From Chamaea fasciata (lineage: Eukaryota; Chordata; Aves; Passeriformes; Sylviidae): a stretch of DNA of 64,000 bases. The position numbers and the translations under genes are program-made. The notes under the pieces are model-generated. The model had not been told where the DNA came from and ran no database searches. It worked only from the letters and a program-made list of their open reading frames with translations. Shown here piece by piece: positions 12,520 through 26,010 of the stretch. The DNA is taken from the NCBI GenBank assembly GCA_029207755.1, contig JARCOQ010000012.1:4050001-4114000 (forward strand), read 5' to 3'. Numbering within the stretch: the stretch's first letter is position 1; the number at the start of each line of letters is the position of its first letter.

Positions 12520-13272
12520 AATAAAAGTCCCATTTAAACTTTATTGAATTAAAGCAAAAATTAATTTTCAATATTCACACATATATTACAGAGTAATAGT
12601 AAAAGTTCAATATACTTCCTGGCGTTTAGTTGGGCCACGTTGTACAAGAGCAAAACAAGCATCAAAACATTTAGCAGCCTTAAATTTCACAATCACTCAG
12701 AATTACATAGAAATATTGAAATACTCTAGGTCAGCCTGGGCTGTGGATAGTTCTTCGTGTAGAAATTTTTCCTTTTGCCAGCCAGTACACAGCAAGAATT
12801 GCATTTTCCCTTCCATCATGGCATCCATGTATTCAAAAAATACTTTGCTTTTTTTCTTTTTTTTTTTAAAAGTTAAACTCAGAGAAAGAGTCAAGATTAC
12901 CATGTTTTAAAAACAAAACTACAAAATATGCTGTAAAGGACAATGAAAACCTCTAAAGTCTACTTGTGTGAGGCAGAAGCCATGGGGGAACAATGGTAGA
13001 TTACACCAATGACACAGAGATGGGAACTAATTTTGTGGGAGGGGAGAGAAGAATATAAATGGGGGTTTGATCAATTATAGTGTCTCCCGCCTGTTGGCTG
13101 CAACACAACAAAAATAAGTAGTAATTCTTCAAAGCAGATGTACACAAACCTAAGCAGGATTAAGCTTCTTTAATATTTGAATGTAAAAAGTCTGCTGTCC
13201 ATGACTCTTCAAACCCAGCTCTGACTTGGGAATTTGTAAGAGATTTCTCCCTTTTCTTGGACGAGAAGTGAT
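12520..13272 (-). other. CBLN1: CBLN1 3' UTR (proximal form)
   Basis: This non-coding sequence runs from the stop codon to the first canonical polyadenylation signal downstream. It is AT-rich and includes a transcript-strand A-rich tract (plus-strand T run near 12848-12868). The cleavage position is inferred from the signal, and a longer form is possible. Confidence 0.6.
12540..12545 (-). terminator. CBLN1: Polyadenylation signal AATAAA, proximal
   Basis: AATAAA on the transcript strand lies about 730 nt after the CBLN1 stop. It is followed downstream by a U-rich stretch (CTTTTATTTTTCTT), the usual downstream element. It is the first canonical hexamer after the stop. A weaker ATTAAA lies at 13169-13174. 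Confidence 0.6.
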
Positions 13273-15287
<2,015 letters not shown>

Positions 15288-15540
15288 TCAGAGCGGGGCC
15301 GAGCGCGCCCCGCCGGGTGGGAAGCGGCCGCGAGGAGGCACGGGAGCGCCGGCACACATAGCGCGGCGCGGAGCGCTGCGGTGCGGAGCGGGGGCCGAGC
15401 GGTTCGGAGCGGAGCGGAGCCGCCCGCCGCGCCGAGCGGGGCTGAGGGAGGCGGCGGGAGGCGGCGGCGCTGCCGGGGCTGCCGGCGAGCACAAAGACGG
15501 CGCGGGGCGCGGCCCCGCCTCCCCACCGGCCCCGCGCTGG

Positions 15541-15545
15541 CGTCA
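15541..15545 (-). promoter_or_regulatory. CRE half-site (TGACG) in CBLN1 promoter
   Basis: The transcript strand reads GCTGACGCCA, which contains a TGACG half-site of the kind bound by CREB/ATF factors, about 335 bp upstream of the ATG. It is a single short motif, so support is limited. Confidence 0.3.
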
Positions 15546-15606
15546 GCGCCCCGCGCCCGCCTCCGCCGCGCCCGGCCCAACCGGCGCCCGCCGCGCGCCG
15601 CCGCCG

Positions 15607-15611
15607 CCAAT
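15607..15611 (+). promoter_or_regulatory. CCAAT box in CBLN1 promoter
   Basis: The context GCCGCCAATGG fits the NF-Y consensus, which works in either orientation. It lies about 400 bp upstream of the ATG, in the expected promoter zone. Confidence 0.45.
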
Positions 15612-16260
15612 GGCCGCGCAGTCCGCCTGCCGCCGCCCGCCGCCGCCGCTTTTGTGGGGCGGCGCGGGCGCGGGCGCGGGAGCAGGTGCCCGGCAGCCGC
15701 CCGCACCGCACCGCGCCGCGCCGCGTAGGTAGGAGCGCCGGGGCGCGCAGGCACCGCGCGGGGCTGCGGCAGGGCAGGGCGGGGCTCGAGAGCTCCCGCC
15801 GAGCGGCTCCGAGCGGGCCGTCGGGCAAAGCCGGGCTCAGGGCCCGCGGGGCGGAGCGCGGCCGCGGCTTTCCGCGGCGCGGCTGGGCGAGGCAGGCGGG
15901 ACGGGAGCGGGCTGCTGGAGGGGCAAAGGCCCGCCGCCGCCTCCGAGCCGCCGGAGCATCACCGGCTGTGACCCCCGCGCCCCTCCCGCCGGAGATCGCA
16001 TCGAGGGATGGCATGCCACGGGTCCCCCTCTCAGAAGTGACCAGGCTCCGCTGTCTTCTTCAGCCGCCTCGTTCGCATCCCGGGGAGGAACAAACCGCAA
16101 GGCTTCCAGAGCAAGAAACTCCGAGAGCGTCCGGAGCCTTTCCCGGCCGGCAGAGCGCCCCGCTGGCACGGACAGCCCCTCTCCGGGCCGGGACTCCGTG
16201 CCCTGCCCCGCCGTGGGACCAGCCCGGAGCGCGGGTTTAGCGTCGGCGTTGTTCCCTGAA

Positions 16261-17679
16261 GTGCAAAGATTGCCTTATCTCGGTGGACGTCTGACCTGTG
16301 TTCGTTCTGGATGTGCTGTCAAAAAATCATCGCCCGGGATTGTAAATGAAGAGATTACAAACAAACGACTGGAACAGTTATTTTCTAACTGGCTGATCTG
16401 TTTACAAAGTTAAACTTCCGAGATAAAAAACTTTTATGGAGTTTGTAGCACCTTCTCTGGGAAACTGAATGTCATCCAAAACTGGGCTCCAGTGCAAATC
16501 ATTATGAATTTTGGTAAAGGCTTTACTTTATTTTATTGTGCTGTTCCGATTGTGTGATTAATAAGATTTTTTTTTTTTTTTTACCTGGGAAAGTGATCTC
16601 TCTCTCTGAAAACTGCCATAAATAAAACTTTATTCATATAACTGCCCTGCTAAGTTAAATGCGTGTCTGTAAAGTTGTTCAGACAAGTCTGTGAAGTATC
16701 AGTCTGCCCGTGGCTTGGTACTGGCTGCCTGTGAGGGGACGGGATGTAGCGGGAGCCAATGGCATCAGGAACCTCCTCGGGGAGGGTCAAAATACCCCGC
16801 ACGTTAGATGTTCAGCGGTGGAGCAGTCTGGAAATCAGTGTGGTGGCAAAATGATTATAAGGGATGAACAATGCCCAGAAAGGAGTTGGGGAGATAACAA
16901 AATAGAAACAAAAATTCTCCTGAGAAGTAGAAAGCGAGTGGGTGGAGCCACAGCGTGTTAGAAGGTGTGCTATGTTTTACTTCAAGACATGAGCTTGAGA
17001 TTTGCGATGTATTATTGCTGCTGACTGTCTCAACTGAGTCCGAAATCAGAATCAGAAACTTTAAAATAAAATTAATATTTTTAAGGGGTGCTGATAAGGC
17101 TAAGTAAAATTAAAGTTAGGGGAAATGAGCATTTTGCATTCTTGTCATTTTGGTGAGATGACTTGGGGAAATGGAAACGGAAGGAGCGTGACTCTACCCT
17201 TTTAATTTTTTTGAGTGCTTGACTCAAAGAAACATACATGTTCTTTCAACACACATGACTCTTAAAAATTAATTATGTATTTCTCTTGTAAGACGCTTCT
17301 TTGTGCATGACAGAAATCAGTTCTCTCATGCTATAGAGCTCTTTGAATGTAGCTCGTGGGTTTGAGTCCAGGAGGGTCTGCCAGAGCTGCCAGTGGTTTG
17401 GTGTGGTGCCCCCCTTGGCAGGAGGCTGGGTGGGCCTGCTACCCCCAAGCTCCTTGACTACCCTGATGGTTTGGTGGATGGAGTTACCAGAAAGAACAAG
17501 AAAGGGGCAGCTGGAAAAATGAGCAAATTTGTCTCTTTCCCTCACACAGGAGGCGGGCAGGCAGACAAGGGGGGCTGCCAAGATTCTTGTTCCAGACACC
17601 CTCGTTGTCAGTGACTTTCAGCCTTGCACACTTGACTAGTGCTGTAGCATCCAGCTTCTGCAGCTCTGGCTGTAATAAA
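16261..17679. other. Upstream intergenic, no gene recognised
   Basis: An AT-rich transition from the promoter island. It holds a T16 run at 16567-16582 and an AT-rich block near 17040-17175 with homeodomain-like motifs. I see no exon. Confidence 0.5.
16567..16582. repeat. Poly-T tract (16)
   Basis: Homopolymer T run about 1.36 kb upstream of the CBLN1 ATG. Confidence 0.9.
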
Positions 17680-17740
17680 GTAACACCTGCCATGCAAATT
17701 AGACCTGACTTCATTTGCATTAAATGTCACATGCAGCGCT
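17680..17740. promoter_or_regulatory. Paired inverted POU octamers upstream of CBLN1
   Basis: A perfect ATGCAAAT at 17692-17699 and its exact reverse complement ATTTGCAT at 17713-17720 are separated by 13 bp. The first continues into AAATTAG and the second into CATTAAAT, which resembles POU plus homeodomain composite sites. The pair lies about 2.5 kb upstream of the CBLN1 ATG. Confidence 0.5.
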
Positions 17741-19059
17741 AGGCAGTTGTGCTGTTTCTCTCTGTGTTGACAACAGTCTCTGGCTTGTACTGGGCACAAA
17801 GAGGAGGTGCTCAGCAGGAGGATGTAGGGACTGATAGATAAGCACGTGGCATAATTAGTGATGTGTGGCAAAGAGCTCCCCATCTAGACGTGGAGATTTG
17901 CAAATCCAGATGTTTACAGAGGGCCAGGAATTAAGTTACCCCATCTGATTACAAACTGCCTTGTTAGTCAAAGCCATTGAGATCCGAGAGGGGAATGGTC
18001 ATTGGGATACAATGGAAATGGTGTCAAGGTATTTACAAACTGTAGTAGATGCTGTAGATGTTAGTCTGAAATGGATATATTTGTCAAGCAGAGCTCTTTG
18101 GTGTTTGCTTTTAAGAAAAAGGTGTTCTGGATATGGTGAAAGTATGTGAACTGTCCATTGTGTGGCAACTCGCCCTGACCTCAGTACTGACAGATTGACT
18201 GCAGACTATGAGTTTATAGAACTCCCCTAATGTTTCACCCAAGGTTAAAGGAAAAAAAAAAAGACAAACAACTTGGAAATAATCTGTAGGGAAAAAGAAA
18301 AAATTTAAATGATCCTCATTAAGTCCCTTAAGCACCACTTCAGGACTGGTTACTATCCTGCTCAGATCACAAGAGGGTTTCTTATTTTGTACCAGAAAAA
18401 AAAACCCACTATGGAGAGACCAAAATAACCTGGTCTTTTATCTCTTACAGAAGCAAGCTTAAAGCTCATAGGTACTGAACTTTTATCTGTGGAAACCAAA
18501 ATATAGTTTAGCCACCAAACAGCAGCATTACCTGCCCTCCATTACACCATCAGTGAACTTTAATCCTGTTTTAGAAAAATCATCCTTAAAACTCAGTATC
18601 ACTACACATTTAACTTCAGCTTCACTCATAAAGAAAGTCTCTAAGGGAGATAAGCATAAGCTTCTCTGAAAACAAGACCAGAGAAATCTACTGGAAACCT
18701 TTATATTTCCTTTAAGAGAATAATTTAGCAAGAGTTTAGCTCGTTGTGTATAAATTCACCTTTTCACAGACTACTTGCCTTTTGATTTAATCCTTCTTTA
18801 GCAAGAAATGCAAGGTCTGGCCCATAACTGGATAACCTATATGAAATGCATTTTGTTCACAATTCTGAAAATGCAGTTTATTCACTGCTATATTAGTTTA
18901 TTAACTATAAACACCAAAAAGCAATTCAGGGATTTATCTATGCTCATATGAACTTAAGATACTTCTCTTCCCAAGCATTTGCTGGGATTCTAAAAAGTCT
19001 GAAGATACGTAAAAATGGGATTTGGAGTAAAACAGCTCTTGCTGGTCCATACTGTGCTC

Positions 19060-19170
19060 TATCTAGAACCATCTGATTTGCTGTTGTAAGTGAGATTTGC
19101 ATGTATTTATGGTGATTTGCTTATGGTGTCACCTTCAGCTTCCACAGCAAGCAATTAAGGTATCTCAAAG
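19060..19170. promoter_or_regulatory. Candidate regulatory block with POU octamer
   Basis: A perfect ATTTGCAT at 19095-19102 lies between related GATTTGC repeats (GATTTGCTG, GATTTGCAT, GATTTGCTT). AAGCAATTAAGG follows downstream. Three GATTTGC copies within 60 bp are unlikely by chance in one place. Confidence 0.4.
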
Positions 19171-19626
19171 AGCAGGCTGAGTTCTCTGAGAGAGTGCACA
19201 GCAGGAGCAGATGCACTGCCAGGGTGCCATCCAGCAGAATTATCTGTGATGCTTCATGCTGTAGAATAAAAAGGCCCAGGACCTGTCATGCCACTTGCCT
19301 GCCTGTGCAGGTCGTGCCCAGCAAAGAAAAAACATAAAACAGCACAGAGAGGTTTGGGGGCCAGGGGAGAACAGCACCAGGCCAGGGATGGACACCCAGG
19401 GACTGCCTGTGTGCCTGACTACAGCTGCCAGGGGATCATTTATGTGTATTCCCATCTCAACCTTCTGTAATTTTCATCAAATGGAACCAGGTTGCTTCCC
19501 AACATTAATCGTGCACTGTGCTCTACAGAAAAATAGCTCTGATTTTTACTTTTAGATCTCACTTCTGGCTAGAGAATATCAAACAAAATAAGCTTAGTGT
19601 TTTCCCCGTGTCTTCATGTGGTTTGT

Positions 19627-19632
<6 letters not shown>

Positions 19633-19662
<30 letters not shown>
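19633..19662. repeat. Poly-A tract (30)
   Basis: A pure 30-base A run. No recognisable retroposed gene lies upstream, and I see no convincing target-site duplication. Confidence 0.9.
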
Positions 19663-19665
<3 letters not shown>

Positions 19666-20131
19666 GAAATAAAAATTCAAATTTTGCAGTTCACATTTTT
19701 GGCAAACATGAGTCTCAGGAGTGGGAATTTTTGAGGGATGCAGGTAGTTACAAGCAGAAGGTCAAAGGGGAAGGAGTTACACAGTCTTAACCAAAGTGAG
19801 GTTTGCAGCAGTAAATTAATGTCAAATTATCTACCTCGAAGGATCCTTGGGCTACACAGGTAGTAGGGCTTATATATTTTGAAGAACAACACAGCTTATT
19901 AAGATAACTTAATAATAAATTTCATCTGCTGCATTTTACTGCCTGCCTCCAATACAGTGTTTGACTTCTGATCTCACTTATAAATTACATAGGGCAGCTT
20001 AAGAAATGGGAAAGAATATTAGCTCACTGCTAAGGGCACTTGAGAACTCCATCTCTGAGACAAATATTAAACATAATGGTTTATACAATTGTAAATGTCC
20101 ATGTGTCCGTGCATAGTATAGCACTAGCAAG

Positions 20132-20157
20132 TTTTTTTTTTTTTTTTTCCTTTTTTT
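20132..20157. repeat. Poly-T tract (17 T, CC, 7 T)
   Basis: Homopolymer T run with a CC interruption. Confidence 0.9.
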
Positions 20158-20971
20158 GGAACATTGTATTTCAGTCTTACCTTGAGATGTCTGTTTTACA
20201 GCTGCATTTACTTAGGGCACATACAGCAACAGATCTCTGTTGCTGTATTGACTGATGATGTGAGATAATTTATTACTTGTGTGGAATATCAGCAGATTTT
20301 CTTTCAGGTACAAAAATTTCCTAAGTGAGTGATGATGCCAAGGTCAGGAGCTTGATTTGTTTTTCTTGTCATGGACTTCTGTCAGAACAAGTGCATTGTT
20401 ACAGAGGAATAACTCAAACTGGAAATTAGTTGCCTTTCAGATAGGTAATTATATTTAACAGGGCAAAATCCCAGCCCGAAGTGCCAGAGGAGGCTCAGCT
20501 GAAGCCAGCACGGGCTGGAACAGCGTGTGTGCTCACTGTAATTATTCATGGGGCCACCTCGGTCATGCTGCCTCTTCAAACCTAAAAGAATTAAGACCAA
20601 AGCTGTCCAAATGTTAACTGAAACTCCTAATAATCAAGGGTTATTAGGGGCTGTTGGCTGGCTTTATTTTCTACTGCAGTGCACTTGTGCTTGTTCATTC
20701 TATTTATACACAGAATTAAGAGCTCTGTTTGAACAGGTAATCCAATCTCCTCTGTGTAATTTAGCCAATGATTTTTTTTTTCTCCTGGCCCTTAATTTTG
20801 GCTGTGTTTCATGATGTACAGTGCAACTGCAATACTAAAAATAATCTCATTCAATATACTTTATCTGAAAGGATAAATCAGACCAGCCTGATGGTAAAAT
20901 TCTGATTTTTCTTTTTTTTTTCCTTACGAAGGAAGCCCCAGAGGTGCTGAGGGGAATTTTCCGTGTGCATC

Positions 20972-20985
20972 TTTCCCTCTAGTGG
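20972..20985 (-). promoter_or_regulatory. CTCF-like motif
   Basis: The plus strand reads TTTCCCTCTAGTGG, matching 12 of 14 positions of the reverse CTCF core SYGCCMYCTRSTGG. The canonical orientation is therefore the minus strand. Flanking GC favours neither occupancy nor absence. Confidence 0.4.
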
Positions 20986-21812
20986 CTGCTCTTCTTGGGG
21001 AAAAGCAGCAAGAGTGACGCTTCCGCACTTCTGTATTGGGTACAAAGGGATGGCAGGATGGAGGGAAGGAGACAGATAGGCAAACTTTTAGGTACCGGGA
21101 AATTAAAATCTTGTGGTGAGCCATACAAAGACAAAGATACAGTAGCCATGGATTTGACTATATTTTCATAGAAAATGAAATGTGTTCGTGAAATATTATG
21201 ATAATTTTGATCATAATCTTGCATGCAAGACCAGCTTCTCAGCCACTTTACAGTCTTTCTCACTGATCCTTTTTGTTGGTCCCAGTGCTTGCAGGACCCA
21301 TGGATTTGGAAAATACCTCAGTGACAGCCCATAAACCAGCTGTCCCTCATGTATCCATCCCACACACTTTTCTCCTGTTTGCTAAGTACTTTCTTCCTTT
21401 TGTCTGTCCTTTTCTTTTTGGCAACATTAAACCCACAGCCAAGTGTCCATGTTCATTGTTTCCTTTGGGCTGTTGCTGCTCCGGGATTAGCGCCTATCAC
21501 ACACCCCAGCATCCCTTCCCAAAGTGCTCTGTTGGAGGGATCAGTTAAAGCCACGAATCCACAGTTGTTCAGAGGATGAGGTGGCTGAGACAGCACTGCA
21601 GAAACACAGCTGGCCCCGGTAGAACACCAGGCTGCAGGGGGACCACCACCACCTGGAATATTTCATTAGGACTTATTTCTGGTCTGCGTGCAGCAGTGAG
21701 TGCTTGCAGGCAATGAAGCCCATGCACTGTGTTGCATCTCTGGTCACCTTTTTCCAGGTGTTGAACCAGTGTTTATATGTGGAGGCTAAGCACCTCAAAT
21801 GGAGTAGGCAGA

Positions 21813-21884
21813 GAAAAAACAAAGAACAAAAAGCCAAAACCAAACAAAAAACCAACCAACCAAACAAAAAACCCCCAAAGAAAC
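21813..21884. repeat. A/C-rich low-complexity tract
   Basis: Irregular AAAC/AACC repeats such as CCAACCAACCAAAC. No unit is long enough to define a satellite. Confidence 0.7.
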
Positions 21885-22475
21885 AAAGACACACAGGGAG
21901 AATAAATCTGCTGTAATTTCATTCATAGCTCACATAGATGCCAACCTGAGTTAGTTTTCCAGTCTTTTAGCTGGAGACATCTTTATTCCTCTTTGCTTAC
22001 TTTCACTCCTTTGTTTTCTTCCATTTTTACTGGTTTTATAGCAGAGTTGCTCTCTCCAGCCAGACTCATTTATTCTGGCTCAGAACTGAATGGTTTAGGT
22101 CTTTGTAGCCTACAGTGGCTGAGAGATTTCCTTCACTCTTGTCATTTACTGCCGTGACAGTCTATAATAACAAAAGCTATTAGATACCTCCCCTTATTCA
22201 CTGCACATATTGGGCATATGTGGTAGCTGGCTCAGAAACTATCACAGGGCTACCCCAGGATGTGTCCCAGGGCACACTTCCATCAGAAATCAAATCTGAC
22301 AGGACTATCAGATCTAGGAGGTTAACTTGTAACCGTAAGTCGCAAACAATTAGAATCCTGAAATATTAGTATTTCATTAAGGGCTTCTTCTGAGTAACTT
22401 ATTTGTTATACAACCAGGTAAAAGTGTCTATAACCTTTCCCAGAAGAATTTAGACCAACCCATGATTAAAAATAT

Positions 22476-22501
22476 TAATAATAATAATAATAATAATAAT
22501 A
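22476..22501. repeat. (TAA)8 microsatellite
   Basis: Eight exact TAA units, followed by a degenerating TAG TAA. Confidence 0.9.
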
Positions 22502-23639
22502 GTAATGGATTACTTACAAGGTATTTGAATTTCTACTGGGACAGTTCTTCCTGCACTTACTTCTCTTTAGGTCTGAATGGGAAAATGATTAGTAGTTATG
22601 TCTATCTTCAGCAAAAAACGTGAAATAGTACTTTCCATCAAACACTGGCTACAGCTACTTTCCATCATGAAATTGTACAAAGTCCCCACCAGTGAGCTCA
22701 TTAGTGTAAATGATAGAGCCTTATCTCAGGTTTAAAGTCAGCAGTTTTCCGTAGTTACCAAGCAGCCTGTTTTCTTTTCTGGCATGGTAATGGAGGGCTT
22801 TACTCCAGAGAGCAGGGGAAATTTCCTCTCTGTCTTTGCAGGGCAGTCGAGTAGGGCAGGGTAGACTGAGTGGGATTTCAGTACTGTCAGTATCCTTCTG
22901 GAAGCCCTTTGGAAAATGAGCAGAGCCTTTTTAGGGGACAGAAGTGTACATGGCACCCCAAGCTTGTTGTGAGATGCAGATGTCAAGGGATGACAGAGGA
23001 GGAAAGTTCTTTCTAAAGAAAACAATAGATTCTCCCTTTTCGACCCTCCAAAATCTTTGTGGCATACAAGCAGTGCATGACACACACATGAGTATCCCAG
23101 GACACCATCACTGTGCCTCACCACACCCTGGTACCTCACCAGAGCTGGGGACACTGCAGAGTCCTACAGACATGGGTGGCGCAGGTCTCCTCCTCAGTTT
23201 CCACGTGCACCTGCAGGGGTAGAGGTAAGAGGAACAGATGGAACTGTTAAAGACACTGGCAACTACAGATAAAGATAAAAACATTCATCTGAAAAGGATT
23301 ACTTCAGTGGCAAAGAGTAGAAAGGGTAGGCAATTTCTCCTGACTTTCATCGGAAAACCCCTAGCCCGGTGGTTGTGGGTTAAACTTGTCAGCCAGCGCA
23401 TGGACACTGTGCCATGCTGCTTCCTGAACTCTGCTTTTCATGGGCAGCGATCTCTGCGTTCATCACGGCGCATCCAAATAGCTCTAACGAGCACGGTCAG
23501 GGGCTCGGGCTGGACTCTACAGGATGCTCAGTGGGTTTGCTCAGGAACGCGGGGGCTGTCACCATGTCCAATGCTCATCTGCTGCTTGCTGAAACCGCCC
23601 CACGGCCCATTTCCATCTTCTGAGCACTGCGGGTATTTT

Positions 23640-23855
23640 AAAGAGCTGTTTGTGGCCGTGAGGGGAGCGCAGCCCCCGCAGCCAGCGAGGCCGATGCCGC
23701 TCGGCTCCCGGCGCTGCCGGCTCCCGGCGCTGCCTCCGCTGCCACCCCGGCGGCGGCAAAGCTGCGGGCACGGGCGCTCGGAGGGGAAAGCCGAGAGCTG
23801 CGGGCTGCAGAGCCCTTTCTGCTGGAACGCCAGCGCTCTCCAGCAGTGCAACATA
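23640..23855. promoter_or_regulatory. Small orphan CpG island about 8.4 kb upstream of CBLN1
   Basis: A sharply bounded CpG-rich block inside AT-rich DNA. It contains an exact 16-bp tandem duplication of CGGCTCCCGGCGCTGC at 23702-23717 and 23718-23733. No coding exon is recognised. Candidate roles are a non-coding RNA promoter or an enhancer-associated island. Confidence 0.5.
23702..23733. repeat. 16-bp tandem duplication in orphan CpG island
   Basis: Two identical adjacent copies of a GC-only 16-mer apart from its T bases. It suggests replication slippage. Confidence 0.85.
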
Positions 23856-25559
23856 CGAAATAACAAACTAGGGGACGTGGGCACGCGGATTTTGAAAGTT
23901 TGAGTTAATAAAGGCTGGAGGAGCGGAACTGTTTGTGCCGGTTTTGAAGGAAACCTATCCTAATGCTATCCCGAGAGCCGAGAGCAATCCAGTTTAAAAA
24001 ATAAATCCTGGAAGCACACCACCTTGACTTGGAGAGGGAAGAAATCTATCTCACGGAAAACAAAATGTCTTCCATTGACTAATTGGAGCATTCTTTAAAT
24101 ATTAAGCCGTGAAACAAAAAGTCACTGTTAATTTCCCTGGGGTTAAGCAGTGAATTCTGTCCTCTCAATTCTAAATTTCTAATTTTGCAGCCAGCTGGGC
24201 GTGTGGTTCCCCCCACAACAGGATCCTTTGGTGTGCTGATTCCCTGTAAAGTTCCATCCAAAACCTATCAGGCTCACAGTCTTTTTTTTTTTCTTTCATC
24301 TTCTCTCAACCTTGAATTTACCTCACCATCCACGGACTTGAATGTTTTGTGTCATTCCTGGAACTGCAATTGTGCTACAAGATTAGGGCAGAAAAAGAAT
24401 AAAGAGAATTGTTTCACTTGAGGAGGACTTTTATATTGGGTTTTTTTCAGGTTCACAGAGCACAGGGAAGTGCCTGAATGTTACAGTAAGCTCTGGGCCT
24501 GGTACAAGGCTCAGGGGAATGGGGAAGAGTTTTTTTAATTTGCTGAGTATTGAAACGAGCCCCTCCATGACCAGTGTGAAGGGTGTCTGGGATATGCAGG
24601 GAGAACTCCTCTTCCTCAAGGGCTAGATCTACTTGCTTTGGAAACTGCTGATACAGATGAACTTCTGAGGAGATACAAATTGCACTTTATGTAATTGTCA
24701 CTGCTACTTGGGCCAAACTCTTATTTACACTGGAGTAATTTTTGCATATATATTAAATACCATAGCAGTGGAAAGAATAGTTAATGAATATGGCTACCTA
24801 GTTGTTCGTCAACACTGCCTCCACAGACCCTGAAACAAAAAATCCAAGTTAAGCCTGTCACAAATATCATATTTTCTTACATATTCCTTCTTCTAACTAT
24901 ATTCACCAGCAGATTGCCCATCAGTGCTGCAGGCAGCTTGTGACAAACTGCTGTTTCAGTAATTACTGAAGGTCTGTACCACATTTGTGATGCTGTTCAC
25001 CAGAGGGGTCCAAACCTAGAAAGACAGACATCATCATTTTTCTTTTGAAGCTGTGACCAACTCTGAGTCACTGGGCCGGCCACTGACTGGCTCAGCAGAT
25101 CAGCAGTGGCACCAAACATATTGTATTTATTGAGTATATGAGGGGAACAATGAGAGGTAGGATGGTAACAGCAGAGATACAAAGGAGTGAGACAGCGCCA
25201 GATAAGGAATCCAGTCAGGTATTGGCCAGCCACCAGCATAAGCATATTTATAACAGAGATCATTTGAGGGTCATAATCAGGACATAAAGGGAATCTGCTT
25301 TGTTTGCACATCATCGTCACCATTGTTCAGCACATCTTTAAGGTACAAAAATGTGCATGTATTTTCCAAGATTTTAATTAAAAGTACATTTTCCTTTTCA
25401 CAAGTAACCTCTTTATTGTTTTTGCATCTCAAGTAAGCTGGGAGTTCTTCGTTTAGGTTATATAAAATATCTACCTACAGAGAAACCCAGCTGCACTGAA
25501 TGACTCTGCACCATACCATTTTCCTCCAGGGTCAGCAAAATTCTTAAAGGCTGAAGTGT
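23856..25559. other. Intergenic, no gene recognised
   Basis: AT-rich unique sequence with short unrecognised open frames. No repeat family is recognised. Confidence 0.5.
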
Positions 25560-26010
25560 AAAAATTGTGTTGCATTGCATTTGGGCACTGCCTTCCCTTT
25601 ATCCACAAAAACTCACCTCACTTGCCTCGGTCCTTTTGCATACTAGGGTTTATTTACAAATTGGCAGTAAAGTGCTGTAGTCTCTTTGACAGTTTGCAAT
25701 TAATTGCACACAATCTGTTTAGGTTTCAAGATGCACTGTTCATAAACGATGATATATTCCAAAAGGCAGTCCAATTGGCTGCTTTGCATATTGCATATAT
25801 TTTTCATATTTCTGAGGCAGGACATATGCAAAATCATTTTACTGTGGCACAAACACAGACAAGATTATTTGGAAGAAAGGCCAGAGGTTCTATATCTAAT
25901 TCTTTCACTCACCTGCTGCAGACTGTGGGTAAGTCATCTAATATTTCTCTGCCTTTCTTCTGCATCTGCAGAAAGTTGTTTATTCTTCTAAGAGCTGGAA
26001 TTCAGTGAAT
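25560..26010. promoter_or_regulatory. Candidate regulatory element with POU-type and CCAAT motifs
   Basis: CCAATTGG at 25771-25778 is followed by TTTGCATATTGCATATAT (25783-25800) and then ATATGCAAAAT (25824-25834), a cluster of octamer-like sites on both strands. A 147-codon open frame spans the block, but it matches no family I know. Confidence 0.4.

Larger units (their letters stand above)
17741..23639. other. Intergenic, no gene recognised
   Basis: Mostly unique AT-rich sequence. It holds the octamer block at 19060-19170, an A30 run, a T17 run, a CTCF-like motif at 20972, an A/C-rich low-complexity tract at 21813-21884 and a (TAA)8 microsatellite. Open frames are short and unrecognised. 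Confidence 0.5.

Noticed and set aside
17340..17420. GGGTTTGAGTCC resembling a tRNA T-arm
   Set aside because: No A-box, anticodon arm or acceptor pairing could be found around it.
19560..19680. Possible retroposed copy ending in the A30 run
   Set aside because: No upstream sequence resembling a known gene or SINE, and no convincing target-site duplication.
25565..26008. 147-codon plus-strand open frame
   Set aside because: No recognised domain or signal peptide logic, AT-rich codon composition, and no nearby splice or promoter signals. The regulatory motif cluster is a better explanation.
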